DNA of 64,000 nt from Stenotrophomonas sepilia (GTDB lineage Bacteria > Pseudomonadota > Gammaproteobacteria > Xanthomonadales > Xanthomonadaceae): the NCBI RefSeq assembly GCF_003244875.1, contig NZ_LXXZ01000063.1, positions 1 to 64,000 of the forward strand, read 5' to 3'. Position numbers and translations under genes: made by a program. Shown one piece after another: positions 1 to 9,046 of this stretch. Within the stretch, counting starts at the first letter, position 1, and the number at the start of each line of letters is the position of its first letter. The notes beneath the pieces are model-generated. The model ran no database searches, had not been told where the DNA came from, and saw nothing but the letters and a program-made list of their open reading frames with translations.

Positions 1-76
1 CGTACTTGCAGCGTCCCCGTACTCCGACACCGCCGCGCCATCCCACGGAGAGCGCGCTTTTGATTTTGCTGTTGAA

Positions 77-101
77 GTTGCCGGCCAGCGGCCGGCACTA
101 C
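77..101 (-). repeat. GTAG-type palindromic repeat (SMAG-like)
   Basis: Reads GTAGTGCCGGCCGCTGGCC followed by GGCAAC on the minus strand, a short GC-rich palindrome led by GTAG. The same unit recurs at 41188, 52372 and 63971, and as a cluster at 10698-11040. It matches the GTAG-headed REP-like elements known from Stenotrophomonas maltophilia. It lies downstream of the response-regulator gene. Confidence 0.8.
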
Positions 102-108
102 CGCGGGT

Positions 109-127
109 GCAGGGCTGCAAGCCCTGC
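109..127 (-). terminator. Hairpin after response-regulator gene
   Basis: GCAGGGCT-GCA-AGCCCTGC is a perfect 8-bp stem with a 3-base loop, 11 bp beyond the stop codon of the minus-strand regulator. No T-run follows, so termination would be weak or Rho-assisted, or it is only an RNA-end stabiliser. Confidence 0.35.
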
Positions 128-137
128 CGACAACCCC

Positions 138-791
138 CTAATCGTGACCGCTGTCGTCCAGGCTGATGATGCCGCGCCGCAGCGCCTGGGTTACCGCATG
201 CGTGCGATCACCCACGCCGAGCTTGTCCATCAGGCTTTTCATGTGCGCCTTCACCGTCTGCTCGGAAATCTGCATGCGCTCGCCGATGCGCTTGTTCGAC
301 AGCCCTCCGGCCACGTGCCGCAGTACCTCGGTCTCGCGCGGCGACAAGCGATCTTCCACCACGTGCGCGGCGATGCTGGCTGCCACCGCCGGGGGAATCG
401 GTGCGCGCCGGCCGCCGGCGACCATGCGGATGGTGTCGACCAGTTCATGGCGCAGCATGTCCTTCAGCAGGTACGCGCTGGCGCCGGCCTGCAGCGCCCG
501 CACCGCACGTACGTCACCGCGGTAAGTGGTCAGCACGATGATGCGCGCGCGTGGGTCCAGCGCGCGGATCCGCACGATGGCTTCCACACCATCCAGGCGG
601 GGCATCTGCAGGTCCATCAGCACGACGTCGGGCTGCAGCTGCTGGTAGCGTGCGATGGCTTCCTCGCCATCGGCGGCCTCGCCGAGCAGGCGCAGGTCGG
701 CATGAGCGCCCAGCAGTGCCGCCAGTCCATCACGCAGTAGCGGGTGGTCGTCGACCACCAGCACGCCGATCGGGGCAGGGGACTCAGTCAT
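138..791 (-). CDS. NarL/LuxR-family two-component response regulator
   Basis: DNA-binding response regulator of 217 residues. The receiver domain (about residues 8-125) has the acidic pair D14-D15, phosphoacceptor D60 in VLMDLQMP, T88 and the conserved K110. The C-terminal LuxR helix-turn-helix (about 147-210) contains LSPRETEVLRHVAGGLSNKRI. I start it at the ATG at 791, which gives MTESPAPIG directly before the receiver. The frame stays open further upstream but lies inside the kinase gene. It overlaps the 3' end of the sensor kinase by 8 bp, so the two are translationally coupled and form one system. Target genes are not visible; the operon just downstream of the kinase start is one possibility. 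Confidence 0.93.
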   Translation of the reverse strand: MTESPAPIGVLVVDDHPLLRDGLAALLGAHADLRLLGEAADGEEAIARYQQLQPDVVLMDLQMPRLDGVEAIVRIRALDPRARIIVLTTYRGDVRAVRALQAGASAYLLKDMLRHELVDTIRMVAGGRRAPIPPAVAASIAAHVVEDRLSPRETEVLRHVAGGLSNKRIGERMQISEQTVKAHMKSLMDKLGVGDRTHAVTQALRRGIISLDDSGHD

Positions 792-3700
792 GGTTTTCTC
801 TACTCCAGGGCCAATGCCAACGCGATCGGCGGCGGTGATACAGCCGCCGGGCCGGGACTGCCAGCGCGACTTCGGTACCCAGCCCGGGGCCGGTCCACAG
901 CTGCAGTTCCGCGCCGAGGCGCTGGGCGCGCTCACGCATGCCCTGCAGGCCCCAATGGCCATGGCCGGCGTTCTCGTCGGCAATGCCGGCACCGTCGTCG
1001 CGCACGTGCAGCAGAAAACAACGCGTGCCATAGGACAGTTCCACTTCAATGGCACTGGCATTGGCATGGCGCAACGCATTGCGGATGGCCTCGCGCCCGA
1101 TCAGGAACACCTCTTCGGCCGCGTCGGCCTGCAGCGGTGGCGTCGCGCCTTCCACGGTCAGGCGCAGGGGATTGATGCCATGCCCGGCGTATTCGGCGTG
1201 CACATCGGCCAGTGCCGAAGCGAGGTCGCGACCCGCGAACGGCCCCTCGCGCAGCGCATTGACCCGCTCGCGACCCTCGGCCAGGTTGCGCTCGGCCAGC
1301 TGCATCGCTGACTCAAGCTGGCTGCGCACCGGCTCTGGTGTCTGCGCTGACTGGCTGATCGCGTGCAGGCGCAGGATCAGGCCCTGGCTACCCTGCAGCA
1401 GGGTGTCGTGCAGGTCGCGCGCGATGCGTTCGCGCTCGCCATTGCGTTCCTGCAGGCGCGCGCGGAACAGTGCGGCCAGCTGCCCGCTGCGGATGCGCAC
1501 CGCCAGCACCAGCAGTGCAAGCACGGCGGCGGTGCACAGCAGCTTGAACCACACGGTCTGCACGAAGGTGGGAGCGATGCGGAAGCTGCGGCTGGCCGGT
1601 GCGGTGCTCCAGATGCCGTCCTCGTTGGCGGCTTCCACCTCGAACCGGTAGCCGCCGGGCGCGAGGTTGGTGTAATACGCACGTGTGCTGCTGCCCGCGT
1701 CCTGCCAACCATCATCCACGCCCGACAGGCGGTAGCGGTATCGGTTGCGCTCCGGACGTGCCAACGACAGCGCCACGTAATCGATCTGCAGCTGGCTGGT
1801 GCCTGCCGGGAGGCGCAGGCCATCGCGTAGCGGCGCGTGCTCGCTGCCATACAGCACCTCGCCGATACGCACGCTGGGAGCCATCGTATTGACGTGCGAG
1901 CGGGTGGTGTCCAGCCAGGCCAGGCCCTGGTTGGTGGCCAGCCACAGCAGGCCGTCGTCGGCCAGGGCGGCGGTGGAGATCGGTCCGCTCTGCAGGGCGA
2001 TGCCGGGCATGCCGTCGATGGCATCGAACAGGCGTGGCGTCACTGGCAGGCCGGAGCGCAGGGCACGGCGCAGCAACCCGCTTTCCATCCGTACCAGGCC
2101 ACGGCTGCCGTTGAGCCACAGGTGTCCATTGGCATCGGCGACCATGCCGGTGATGCCTTCCAGTACGCCGGCCATGTCGGTGCGCACCGGAACGAACCGG
2201 CCGTTGCCCAGCCGTGCCGCCAGCCCCGCTTCGCCGGCGACCAGCAGAAGGTCCCGGTGGTGCAGCATCGCAGTGATCGGCCCTACCGACAGGCCGTCCC
2301 CGGCGCCGAAGCTCTCGGTGCCATTTGCACCCAGGCGGCGCAGGCGGCCATCGGCATAGCCGAGCAGCAGCTGGCCATCGGCATCCAGCGCCAGCGATGA
2401 GCAGGCCTGCTCTGGCAGGCGGATTTCACGTTGCCACTGGTCATGCTGGTAGTGCAGCACCCCGCGTTCTCCGGCGCAGACCCAGGCCTGTCCGTCATCG
2501 GGGAACAACAGGGCATGCAGCGGCTGCCCGGTGAACGGCGCCGGCAGCGGGATCAATGTGGTGCGGCCGGCGACCGTGCGCGCGAGGTTGACCCAGTCGA
2601 ACTGCCAGATCGGCGTGGGTGCCTGGCGCGCGGCGGCCTGCAGCTGCGTGGCGCTGCCATCCAGCAGGGGGCGCCGCAGGTCGTAGGGCTTGAGGTCTTC
2701 GCCATAGCCATACACGCGCCCATCGCTGGCCCGTACCAGCGAGCGGTAGGGATCGCTCGGGCCGACCACCAGGGCGTGCACGCTGCGTGCGCGGAAGCGG
2801 TTGAGGCCGAGATTGGTGCCGACCCAGAGATTGCCTTCGCGATCGACGATGATCGGCACTGCCGATGTGGCGGTCAGTCCTTGCGGCGTATCGAAGCGTT
2901 CCATGCGCACGGCCCGGGTGCCGTCGAAGGTGATGCGGGCGACGCCGCCGTGCGGGCTCATCGTGGCCCACAGCGCGCCATCGGCAGTGAACTGCAGGCG
3001 CGCAGCAACCAGTTCCGGCAACCGCCGCGCCTCACGTTCGCCGGCCGCCAGCAGACCCTGCGCGTTGGCCAGCGGCGAGGTGCCGCGCACCCGGTCGGCC
3101 AGCCATACTTCACCCTGCGGGCTTTCGGCCAGCGTCGCCATCTGCGAGACCGCGATGCCGGTGTCCTCGAACGCGGTCTGGCCCGCCGCACGCATCCAGA
3201 TCTTCAGGTCGGCCAGCACCCAGAACCTGCCCCGGCTGTCGTGCAGCACCCACTGCGCACGGCGCTCTGGCAGGCCGGCAGCGGCCGGCAGTGGCTGCCA
3301 GCGATGTCCGTCAAAGCGGCGCAGCCCGCCATTGATCGCCGCCCAGAGCTGGCCCTGGCGATCCTGGCTGAAGCGTGGGACCACGCCGACCGGCACCCCC
3401 TGCTCGCGGCCGTAGCTGCGCAGCTGCCCATGCGTGAACTGGCTGATGCCGGCCTGGAAGTAGCCGATCCACAGCGCACCGCCGACGGCATGCGCCAGCG
3501 TGACCATGTTGGTGGACGGGAACTGGCTGCCGGCGGGCGCCGCCTGCCGTTCGAAGCGTCGGCCATCGAAGCGGTACAGGCCCGAGCCGGTAGCCAGCCA
3601 CAACAGGCCTTCGCGGTCCTGGGCAATGTCCCAGATATCGCCTGGCGCGCCCTGGCCGACACGCCAGGCAGTGTGCTCGTAATCGGGCAGCCCGCCGCTC

Positions 3701-3813
3701 ACCGGCGGGCGCTGCACGGCAAAGGCGGGCAGGGAGGTCAACAGCAGCAGGCACGTCAGCAGCGTCGGCAGGCGACGCACGGACGGGAAGGGGCGGCCAC
3801 GCATGGCGCGCAT
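784..3813 (-). CDS. Hybrid-type propeller sensor histidine kinase (reg_prop / Y_Y_Y / HisKA_3 / HATPase)
   Basis: Inner-membrane sensor kinase, 1009 residues. An N-terminal signal segment (LLTCLLLLTSLPAFA) is followed by a large periplasmic part with two-component-regulator propeller repeats, visible as repeated DREGLLWLATGSGLYRF-like blocks. A Y_Y_Y domain follows at about 690-745, then one membrane helix (about 755-775). The cytoplasmic HisKA_3 domain has its phospho-accepting histidine at residue 802 (RIARDLHDTLLQG), and a C-terminal ATPase has N-box REAIRNALRHA and G-box DDGAGI. It lacks a fused receiver. Its 3' end overlaps the response regulator gene, its evident partner. An alternative ATG lies at 3804. 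The ligand is unknown; propellers of this class often sense carbohydrates or envelope signals. Confidence 0.93.
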   Translation of the reverse strand: MRAMRGRPFPSVRRLPTLLTCLLLLTSLPAFAVQRPPVSGGLPDYEHTAWRVGQGAPGDIWDIAQDREGLLWLATGSGLYRFDGRRFERQAAPAGSQFPSTNMVTLAHAVGGALWIGYFQAGISQFTHGQLRSYGREQGVPVGVVPRFSQDRQGQLWAAINGGLRRFDGHRWQPLPAAAGLPERRAQWVLHDSRGRFWVLADLKIWMRAAGQTAFEDTGIAVSQMATLAESPQGEVWLADRVRGTSPLANAQGLLAAGEREARRLPELVAARLQFTADGALWATMSPHGGVARITFDGTRAVRMERFDTPQGLTATSAVPIIVDREGNLWVGTNLGLNRFRARSVHALVVGPSDPYRSLVRASDGRVYGYGEDLKPYDLRRPLLDGSATQLQAAARQAPTPIWQFDWVNLARTVAGRTTLIPLPAPFTGQPLHALLFPDDGQAWVCAGERGVLHYQHDQWQREIRLPEQACSSLALDADGQLLLGYADGRLRRLGANGTESFGAGDGLSVGPITAMLHHRDLLLVAGEAGLAARLGNGRFVPVRTDMAGVLEGITGMVADANGHLWLNGSRGLVRMESGLLRRALRSGLPVTPRLFDAIDGMPGIALQSGPISTAALADDGLLWLATNQGLAWLDTTRSHVNTMAPSVRIGEVLYGSEHAPLRDGLRLPAGTSQLQIDYVALSLARPERNRYRYRLSGVDDGWQDAGSSTRAYYTNLAPGGYRFEVEAANEDGIWSTAPASRSFRIAPTFVQTVWFKLLCTAAVLALLVLAVRIRSGQLAALFRARLQERNGERERIARDLHDTLLQGSQGLILRLHAISQSAQTPEPVRSQLESAMQLAERNLAEGRERVNALREGPFAGRDLASALADVHAEYAGHGINPLRLTVEGATPPLQADAAEEVFLIGREAIRNALRHANASAIEVELSYGTRCFLLHVRDDGAGIADENAGHGHWGLQGMRERAQRLGAELQLWTGPGLGTEVALAVPARRLYHRRRSRWHWPWSRENHD

Positions 3814-3909
3814 TCTGGCAGGTGTGGGGCAGTCCGGGGTGACCCGAACGGGGTAGGCGGCGTGCGTCGGCGTCCGTTATCACGCCGGCATGCCCTCCGG
3901 AGCCCCGCC

Positions 3910-4242
3910 ATGCAGCGCCTGTTCGTGATGTTCCCCGACCGCGGTCCGGGCATCGGCCTGCTGTGGTTGCGGTTGTGCCTGTCCGCTGCGCTGTTGATGC
4001 CCGGCATGCAGGCGGGCGGGTGGTCGGCGTTGTGCCTGCTGGCAGTGCTGATGCTCGTGCTGGGTGCGTTGACGCCGCTGGCGGCGCTGATGGCGGCCGT
4101 GGGCATGTTCGCGCAGCAGGCGCCGTGGCCGCAGGCGGCGCTGCCATTGGCGCTGTTGATGCTGGGCCCTGGCGCCTATTCATTGGATGCGCGGTTGTTC
4201 GGGCGCCGCCTGCTCGGCCGTCGGCCTCCCCCATTCGGGTAG
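3910..4242 (+). CDS. Small hydrophobic membrane protein
   Basis: A 110-residue protein transcribed divergently from the sensor kinase. Start ATG at 3910 is preceded by TCCGGAG at a suitable distance. After a short polar N-terminus (MQRLFVMFPDRGPG) nearly the whole chain is hydrophobic: helices near residues 15-35, 40-65 and 72-92, ending in an Arg-rich tail (RLFGRRLLGRRPPP). The layout resembles short DoxX-like or DUF proteins, but I cannot assign a family. The AraC gene starts 50 bp downstream on the same strand, so they may be co-transcribed. Confidence 0.65.
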   Translation: MQRLFVMFPDRGPGIGLLWLRLCLSAALLMPGMQAGGWSALCLLAVLMLVLGALTPLAALMAAVGMFAQQAPWPQAALPLALLMLGPGAYSLDARLFGRRLLGRRPPPFG

Positions 4243-4292
4243 GTGCTGGCCTCGACCGACGGGGGTAGGGCATCACGCAGGGGTCACGCACC

Positions 4293-4736
4293 ATGGGGCA
4301 CCCCTTCGCGGCGTCCCGCATGGCCACCCTCTTCCCGCCTGATCCGCCCGCCGCTTCACTGGCACCGCAACAGGCCGCCGCGTTGCAGCGCGCCCTGCGC
4401 TATGTCGATGAGCATCTGTCGCAGCCGCTGCGGGTGACCGAGCTGGCGGCGGCCGCCTGCGTCAGCCGCTTCCATCTGGTACGCCTGTTCCGCGCCGGTA
4501 CCGGCGCCAGCCCGCTGCGCTATGTCCGCCGCCGTCGCATCGAGCGCGCGCGCGAGCTGCTGCCGGGCGCGCAGCTGCCGATGGCCTGCCTGGCCCAGCA
4601 GCTGGGCTTCTTCGACCAGAGCCATTTCGTCCGCAGCTTCCGCGCGGAGACCGGCTGCAGCCCCGGCCAGTACGTTGCCGGCGATGCCGCCCTGTTGCAT
4701 CCCCTTGATCGTGTTTCCAACGGAGTCCACCCATGA
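4293..4736 (+). CDS. AraC-family transcriptional regulator, DNA-binding domain only
   Basis: A 147-residue protein that is almost entirely an AraC/XylS double helix-turn-helix (about residues 30-132): LRVTELAAAACVSRFHLVRLF forms the first motif, and ACLAQQLGFFDQSHFVRSF the second, followed by the typical GCSPGQYV. The usual N-terminal sensor domain is missing, leaving a 28-residue tail. Its stop overlaps the next start (ATGA at 4733-4736), so it heads a translationally coupled run through the hydrolase, DoxX protein, amidohydrolase, porin and MFS exporter, and probably controls it. A later ATG at 4320 is possible. Confidence 0.9.
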   Translation: MGHPFAASRMATLFPPDPPAASLAPQQAAALQRALRYVDEHLSQPLRVTELAAAACVSRFHLVRLFRAGTGASPLRYVRRRRIERARELLPGAQLPMACLAQQLGFFDQSHFVRSFRAETGCSPGQYVAGDAALLHPLDRVSNGVHP

Positions 4737-5389
4737 GCCTTGCCACCGCCACTCCCGCCCCGGCGCTGCTGTCGCCGACCGACCACGCCCTGGTGCTGAT
4801 CGACTTCCAGTCGCAGATGGCGTTCGCCACCCACACCATCGACATCTCCGCGCTGCGCAACAACGTGTCGCTGATCGGCAAGGGCGCCAAGGGCTTCAAT
4901 GTACCGGTCGTGCTGACCACAGTCGCCGAAGCGTCGTTCTCCGGGCCGATGTTCCCGGAACTGCCGCAGATCTTTCCGGGCCAGACGGTGTTCGATCGCA
5001 CCTCGATGAACACCTGGGAAGACCAGCCTGTGATCGATGAGATCAACCGCATCGGCAAGCGCCGTCTGGTCATCGCCGGCCTGTGGACCAGCGTCTGCAT
5101 CGTCGGCCCGGCACTGTCGGCGCTGGCGCAGGGCTTCGAGGTGTATGTGATCACCGATGCCTGTGGCGATGTCAGCGAGGAAGCGCACGAGCGTGCGATC
5201 ACCCGCATGGTGCAGGCCGGCGCGGTGCCGATGACCAGCGTGCAGTACCTGCTCGAACTGCAGCGCGACTGGGCACGGGGTGAAACCTACGACCTGACCA
5301 CCGGCATTGCGCGCGACCACGCCGGCGGCTACGGCATCGGCATCCAGTACGCCAAGCGGATGTTCGGTGCGCAGGAAGGCGGGCACTGA
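4733..5389 (+). CDS. Isochorismatase-family cysteine hydrolase
   Basis: Cytosolic 218-residue hydrolase of the isochorismatase/nicotinamidase superfamily, closest in look to the YcaC group. Visible catalytic elements are D24 in LVLIDFQSQM and nucleophile C122 in GLWTSVCIVGPAL. The middle basic position appears to be arginine (R89 in VFDRTSMNTW) where many members have lysine. The cis-peptide region precedes the cysteine. Substrates in this superfamily include amides, hydrazides and isochorismate; nothing here selects one. The ATG overlaps the AraC stop and the DoxX gene begins 2 bp after its stop. Confidence 0.9.
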   Translation: MSLATATPAPALLSPTDHALVLIDFQSQMAFATHTIDISALRNNVSLIGKGAKGFNVPVVLTTVAEASFSGPMFPELPQIFPGQTVFDRTSMNTWEDQPVIDEINRIGKRRLVIAGLWTSVCIVGPALSALAQGFEVYVITDACGDVSEEAHERAITRMVQAGAVPMTSVQYLLELQRDWARGETYDLTTGIARDHAGGYGIGIQYAKRMFGAQEGGH

Positions 5390-5391
5390 GC

Positions 5392-5817
5392 ATGGTTGCC
5401 GGCCATGGCCTCGACCTGGCCCTGCTGATGCTGCGCGTGGCGGCAGGAGGCTTCCTGCTGCCGCACGCGCTGGGCAAGCTGTTCGGCTGGTTCGGGGGGC
5501 CGGGGCTTTCCGGCTTCGCCACCGAGCTGCGCGGTTTCGGGCTGCCGGCAGTGGCACCGTTGCCATTGCTGTTGGCCTTGCTGCAGGTGTTGTCCGGGCT
5601 GGCCGTGCTGCTGGGGTGGCAGACCCGCATCGCTGCGCTTGCAGCGGCTGCCTTCATCGGCTTCACCGTGCTGTTGGCCCTGCCCAAGGGCTGGTTCTGG
5701 ATGCGCGGCGGCAGTGAGTACCCGTTGATGTGGACCACGGTGCTGCTGGCCCTCGCGCTGGCCGGCCCCGGCGCCTGGGCGCTGGACGGCCAACGCTTTC
5801 CGGGAGAATTCGCATGA
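5392..5817 (+). CDS. DoxX-family inner-membrane protein
   Basis: A 141-residue protein with four predicted membrane helices (about 8-28, 48-68, 72-92, 108-128). It has the DoxX signature early on: LMLRVAAGGFLLPHALGKLFGW, with Gly, His and Lys in the first helix and loop. DoxX proteins are small quinone-pool-linked or thiol-stress-related membrane proteins; the biochemical role is unclear for most. The stop codon overlaps the amidohydrolase start (ATGA at 5814-5817). Confidence 0.88.
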   Translation: MVAGHGLDLALLMLRVAAGGFLLPHALGKLFGWFGGPGLSGFATELRGFGLPAVAPLPLLLALLQVLSGLAVLLGWQTRIAALAAAAFIGFTVLLALPKGWFWMRGGSEYPLMWTTVLLALALAGPGAWALDGQRFPGEFA

Positions 5818-7784
5818 GTCACGATCCCCTCGATCACGGCCGCCGCAACGTGGTGCTGGCCAGCGGCGCCGCTGTTGCGCTCGGCCTGGCAGGTCGTGCC
5901 GGTGCCGCACTCGATTCCACTTCCAAGGAGCGTCGCATGAGCACGCTGGTCATCCGCAATGCCCGCATTACCACCCTCGACCCGCAGCAGCCGCATGCGC
6001 AGGCGCTGGCTGTACAGGAAGGCCGCATCGTGGCCGTCGGCAGCGACGAGGAGATCATGCGCGGCTGGGGCAATGAAGCGACCTTGATCGACGCCCAGGG
6101 CCGGCGCCTGCTGCCCGGCCTCAACGACAGCCACACTCACCTGATCCGTGGTGGCCTGAACTACAACCTGGAGCTGCGCTGGGACGGCCTGCGTTCGCTG
6201 GGCGACGCCCTGGACATGCTGAAGGCCCAGGTAGACCGTACTCCCGCGCCGCAGTGGGTGCGCGTGGTCGGTGGCTTCACCGCCGCGCAGTTCAACGAGA
6301 AGCGCCTGCCGACGCTGCAGGAGCTCAACGACATCGCACCGGATACGCCGGTGTTCCTGCTGCACCTGTATGACCGCGCACTGCTCAACCGCGCCGCGCT
6401 GCGCGCCTGCGGCTACAGCAAGGACACACCGGATCCGCCGGGTGGCCAGATCGTGCGCGATTCGCTGGGCAACCCGACCGGGCTGCTGCTGGCCAAGCCC
6501 AATGCGCTGATCCTGTACGCCACGCTGGCCAAGGGCCCGCGCCTGCCGATCGAATACCAGGCCAACTCGACGCGCCATTTCATGCGCGAACTGAACCGGC
6601 TTGGCATCACTTCGGTGATCGACGCCGGCGGTGGCTTCCAGAACTACCCCGAGGACTACCAGGTCATCGAGCAGCTGCATCGCGATGATCAGCTGACGGT
6701 GCGCATCGGCTACAACCTGTTCACCCAGAACAAGGGCAGGGAAGTGGATGACTTCCGTGGCTGGAGCGAGATCCTGCAGCCGCGCCAGGGCGATGACCTG
6801 CTGCGCCACAACGGCGCGGGCGAGATGCTGGTTTTCTCTGCCGCCGACTTCGAACTGTTCAACGAGCCGCGCCCGGAACTGCCGCCGGAGCTGGAGCCCG
6901 AACTGCACGACGTGGTGAAGCTGCTGGTCGAGAAGCGCTGGCCGTTCCGCATCCACGCCACCTACGACGAGAGCATCACCCGCATCCTGGATGTATACGA
7001 ACAGGTCAACCGGGAGGTGCCGTTCGATGGCCTGCACTGGTTCATCGACCACGCCGAGACCATCACTCCGCGCAATATCGAGCGCATCCGCGCGCTGGGT
7101 GGGGGTATCGCCGTGCAGCACCGCATGGCCTACCAGGGCGAGGCCTTCGTCGAGCGCTACGGCGTGCAGGCGGCACGGCACACGCCGCCGGTCAGGCGCA
7201 TGTTGGCCGAGGGCGTGCCGGTGGGCGCAGGCACCGACGCCACCCGCGTGGCCAGCTACAACCCGTGGGTGGCGTTGTCCTGGCTGGTGACCGGGCGCAC
7301 CGTGGGCGGGTTGGCCCTGTATGGCGAGGAAAACCTGCTCGAACGCGAGCAGGCGCTGCGCCTGTGGACCCAGGGCAGCGCCTGGTTCTCCGGCGACGAA
7401 GCAGTGAAGGGGACATTGACGGTTGGTCAGCTGGCCGACTTCATCCTGCTCTCGGCCGATTTCTTCCGCGTCGACGACGCGCAGATCGCCGACATCACCA
7501 GCATGCTGACCGTGGTCGGCGGGCGCATCGTGCACGCCGACGGCGATTATGCTGGGCTGGCGCCGCAGCTGCCGCCGGCGATGCCGGACTGGTCGCCGGT
7601 CAACCGGTTCGGTGGTTACCATGTCGGCGGTGCTGCCACCGGGTTGGCAGCTGCCCATCGCCACCATCACGGTGTGGCCTGCAGTACGCATGGTGCTCAC
7701 GGGCATGCCGCGCAGCATGCGGCGCCCACCGATGACCTGACCGCCTTCTGGGGCGCGATGGGATGCTCGTGCTTCGCGTTCTGA
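5814..7784 (+). CDS. YtcJ-like amidohydrolase (Amidohydro_3), possible Tat substrate
   Basis: Metal-dependent amidohydrolase of 656 residues from the ATG at 5814. It has the composite beta-sandwich start (TLVIRNARITTLDP), the HxH motif in NDSHTHLIRGG, later metal or catalytic histidines (IHATYDES, FIDHAETI) and the late Asp in GAGTDATR. The first 41 residues contain GRRNVVLASGAAVALGLAGRAGA, which looks like a twin-arginine signal. A second in-frame ATG at 5937 has a much better ribosome site (AAGGAG), so a cytosolic form of 615 residues is equally possible. The C-terminus ends in a His/Cys-rich tail (HRHHHGVACSTHGAHGH). The 3' end overlaps the porin gene by 22 bp. Substrate unknown. Confidence 0.9.
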   Translation: MSHDPLDHGRRNVVLASGAAVALGLAGRAGAALDSTSKERRMSTLVIRNARITTLDPQQPHAQALAVQEGRIVAVGSDEEIMRGWGNEATLIDAQGRRLLPGLNDSHTHLIRGGLNYNLELRWDGLRSLGDALDMLKAQVDRTPAPQWVRVVGGFTAAQFNEKRLPTLQELNDIAPDTPVFLLHLYDRALLNRAALRACGYSKDTPDPPGGQIVRDSLGNPTGLLLAKPNALILYATLAKGPRLPIEYQANSTRHFMRELNRLGITSVIDAGGGFQNYPEDYQVIEQLHRDDQLTVRIGYNLFTQNKGREVDDFRGWSEILQPRQGDDLLRHNGAGEMLVFSAADFELFNEPRPELPPELEPELHDVVKLLVEKRWPFRIHATYDESITRILDVYEQVNREVPFDGLHWFIDHAETITPRNIERIRALGGGIAVQHRMAYQGEAFVERYGVQAARHTPPVRRMLAEGVPVGAGTDATRVASYNPWVALSWLVTGRTVGGLALYGEENLLEREQALRLWTQGSAWFSGDEAVKGTLTVGQLADFILLSADFFRVDDAQIADITSMLTVVGGRIVHADGDYAGLAPQLPPAMPDWSPVNRFGGYHVGGAATGLAAAHRHHHGVACSTHGAHGHAAQHAAPTDDLTAFWGAMGCSCFAF

Positions 7785-9046
7785 GCCTGGCGCTGCTGTC
7801 CGTGCCCTCGCTGGCGCTGGCCTGCGAAGGCGGCCGCTGCAGCGACGCGGGCAACGGCGAGCTGCAGCTGGACGCATCGCTGCGCCTGCGTGGCCTGTAC
7901 TACGACCCGACCCGGTTCGGTATCGGCGGCGGCGAAGATGGCTATGGCCTGCTGCGTGCACTGGCTTCGGCCACCTATGTGGAGGACACCTGGCAGGCAA
8001 AACTGCAGCTGGGCGTGCATGCCGAGAATGGCAAGGCAGGCGGCCCGGGCCGCACCGACCGTGGTGCCTTGGACGTGCAGCAGGCGTACTGGCGCTGGCA
8101 GCGCGGTGGCTTCCATGTGCAGCTCGGCCGGCAGGAAGCCGGCTATGGCAGCTCGCGGCTGTTGTCGGTGCGCGATGGGCCGAACATCCGCCTGGCCTTC
8201 GACGGTGCGCGCCTGGGCTGGAAGGGGCGGCTCGGCACGCTTGACCTGATGGCCCTGCGGCCGGTCGAGAACCGGCCGGGTGCCTTTGATGATCGCAGCG
8301 AACACGGTGCGCACCTGTGGGGTGCCTATGCCACCGCGGCACGCGGGCAGGGCGTGGGACAGTGGGATCTGTACCTGCTGGACTACCGCCGCGACGGTGC
8401 GCGCTTTGCGGCGGGCTCCGGAACCGAGCGCCGGCAGACCCTCGGTGCACGCTGGTTCGGCCAGGTTGGTGCACTGGACTGGAACAGCGAGCTGGTGGCG
8501 CAGGGCGGTGAGCTGCGTGCCGCCACCGGCACCCTCGACATCCGTGCATGGACGCTGGCGACCGACACCGGCTGGCGCTGGAGGGATGTGCCGCTGCAAC
8601 CGCGCGTGGGCCTGAAGGCCGACGTCGCCAGTGGCGATGGCAACCTGCACGACCGGCGATTGGGCACCTTCAATGCACTGTTCCCGAAATCGGCCTACTT
8701 CAGCGAGGCCAGCCTGCTGGCCCCGGCCAATCTGATGGACCTGCAGCCGACCCTGTCCCTGCGCCTGCACGACGCGGTGACGACGGAACTGGGCGTACAG
8801 GTGGCCTGGAAGCATCGTCGTGCCGATGCGGTCTACACCACGCCGGCGCCGCTGGTGGCGTTGCCGGGCAGCGCCGGTGGCGCGCGCCGCATCGGCACCC
8901 AGTACAAATCCGAAACCCGCTGGCAGGCCAGCGAACACTGGCAATGGCAGCTGCAGCTGGCCTGGGTCGACGCCGGTCCTGCACTGAAGCAGGCTGGAGG
9001 CCAGGACACGCTGTTCGCCTCGATCGTTGGAGCATGGCAATGGTGA
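7763..9046 (+). CDS. Alginate-export-domain outer-membrane porin
   Basis: A 427-residue beta-barrel protein with a signal peptide (MLVLRVLSLALLSVPSLALA, cut before CEGG). The rest is alternating amphipathic strands rich in Trp, Tyr and Arg (AYWRWQRGGFHVQLGRQEAGYG), ends in the aromatic residue typical of barrels (IVGAWQW), and contains the NLMDLQPTLSLRL block seen in alginate-export family porins. Members are outer-membrane channels for small anionic or sugar-like solutes, not only alginate. It begins inside the amidohydrolase gene and its end overlaps the MFS gene, so it probably moves the substrate or product of this cluster across the outer membrane. Confidence 0.87.
   Translation: MLVLRVLSLALLSVPSLALACEGGRCSDAGNGELQLDASLRLRGLYYDPTRFGIGGGEDGYGLLRALASATYVEDTWQAKLQLGVHAENGKAGGPGRTDRGALDVQQAYWRWQRGGFHVQLGRQEAGYGSSRLLSVRDGPNIRLAFDGARLGWKGRLGTLDLMALRPVENRPGAFDDRSEHGAHLWGAYATAARGQGVGQWDLYLLDYRRDGARFAAGSGTERRQTLGARWFGQVGALDWNSELVAQGGELRAATGTLDIRAWTLATDTGWRWRDVPLQPRVGLKADVASGDGNLHDRRLGTFNALFPKSAYFSEASLLAPANLMDLQPTLSLRLHDAVTTELGVQVAWKHRRADAVYTTPAPLVALPGSAGGARRIGTQYKSETRWQASEHWQWQLQLAWVDAGPALKQAGGQDTLFASIVGAWQW

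Noticed and set aside
5199..8549. An 1116-codon antisense frame covering the isochorismatase-amidohydrolase-porin region
   Set aside because: Gln/His/Arg-rich meaningless translation opposite well-defined enzymes.
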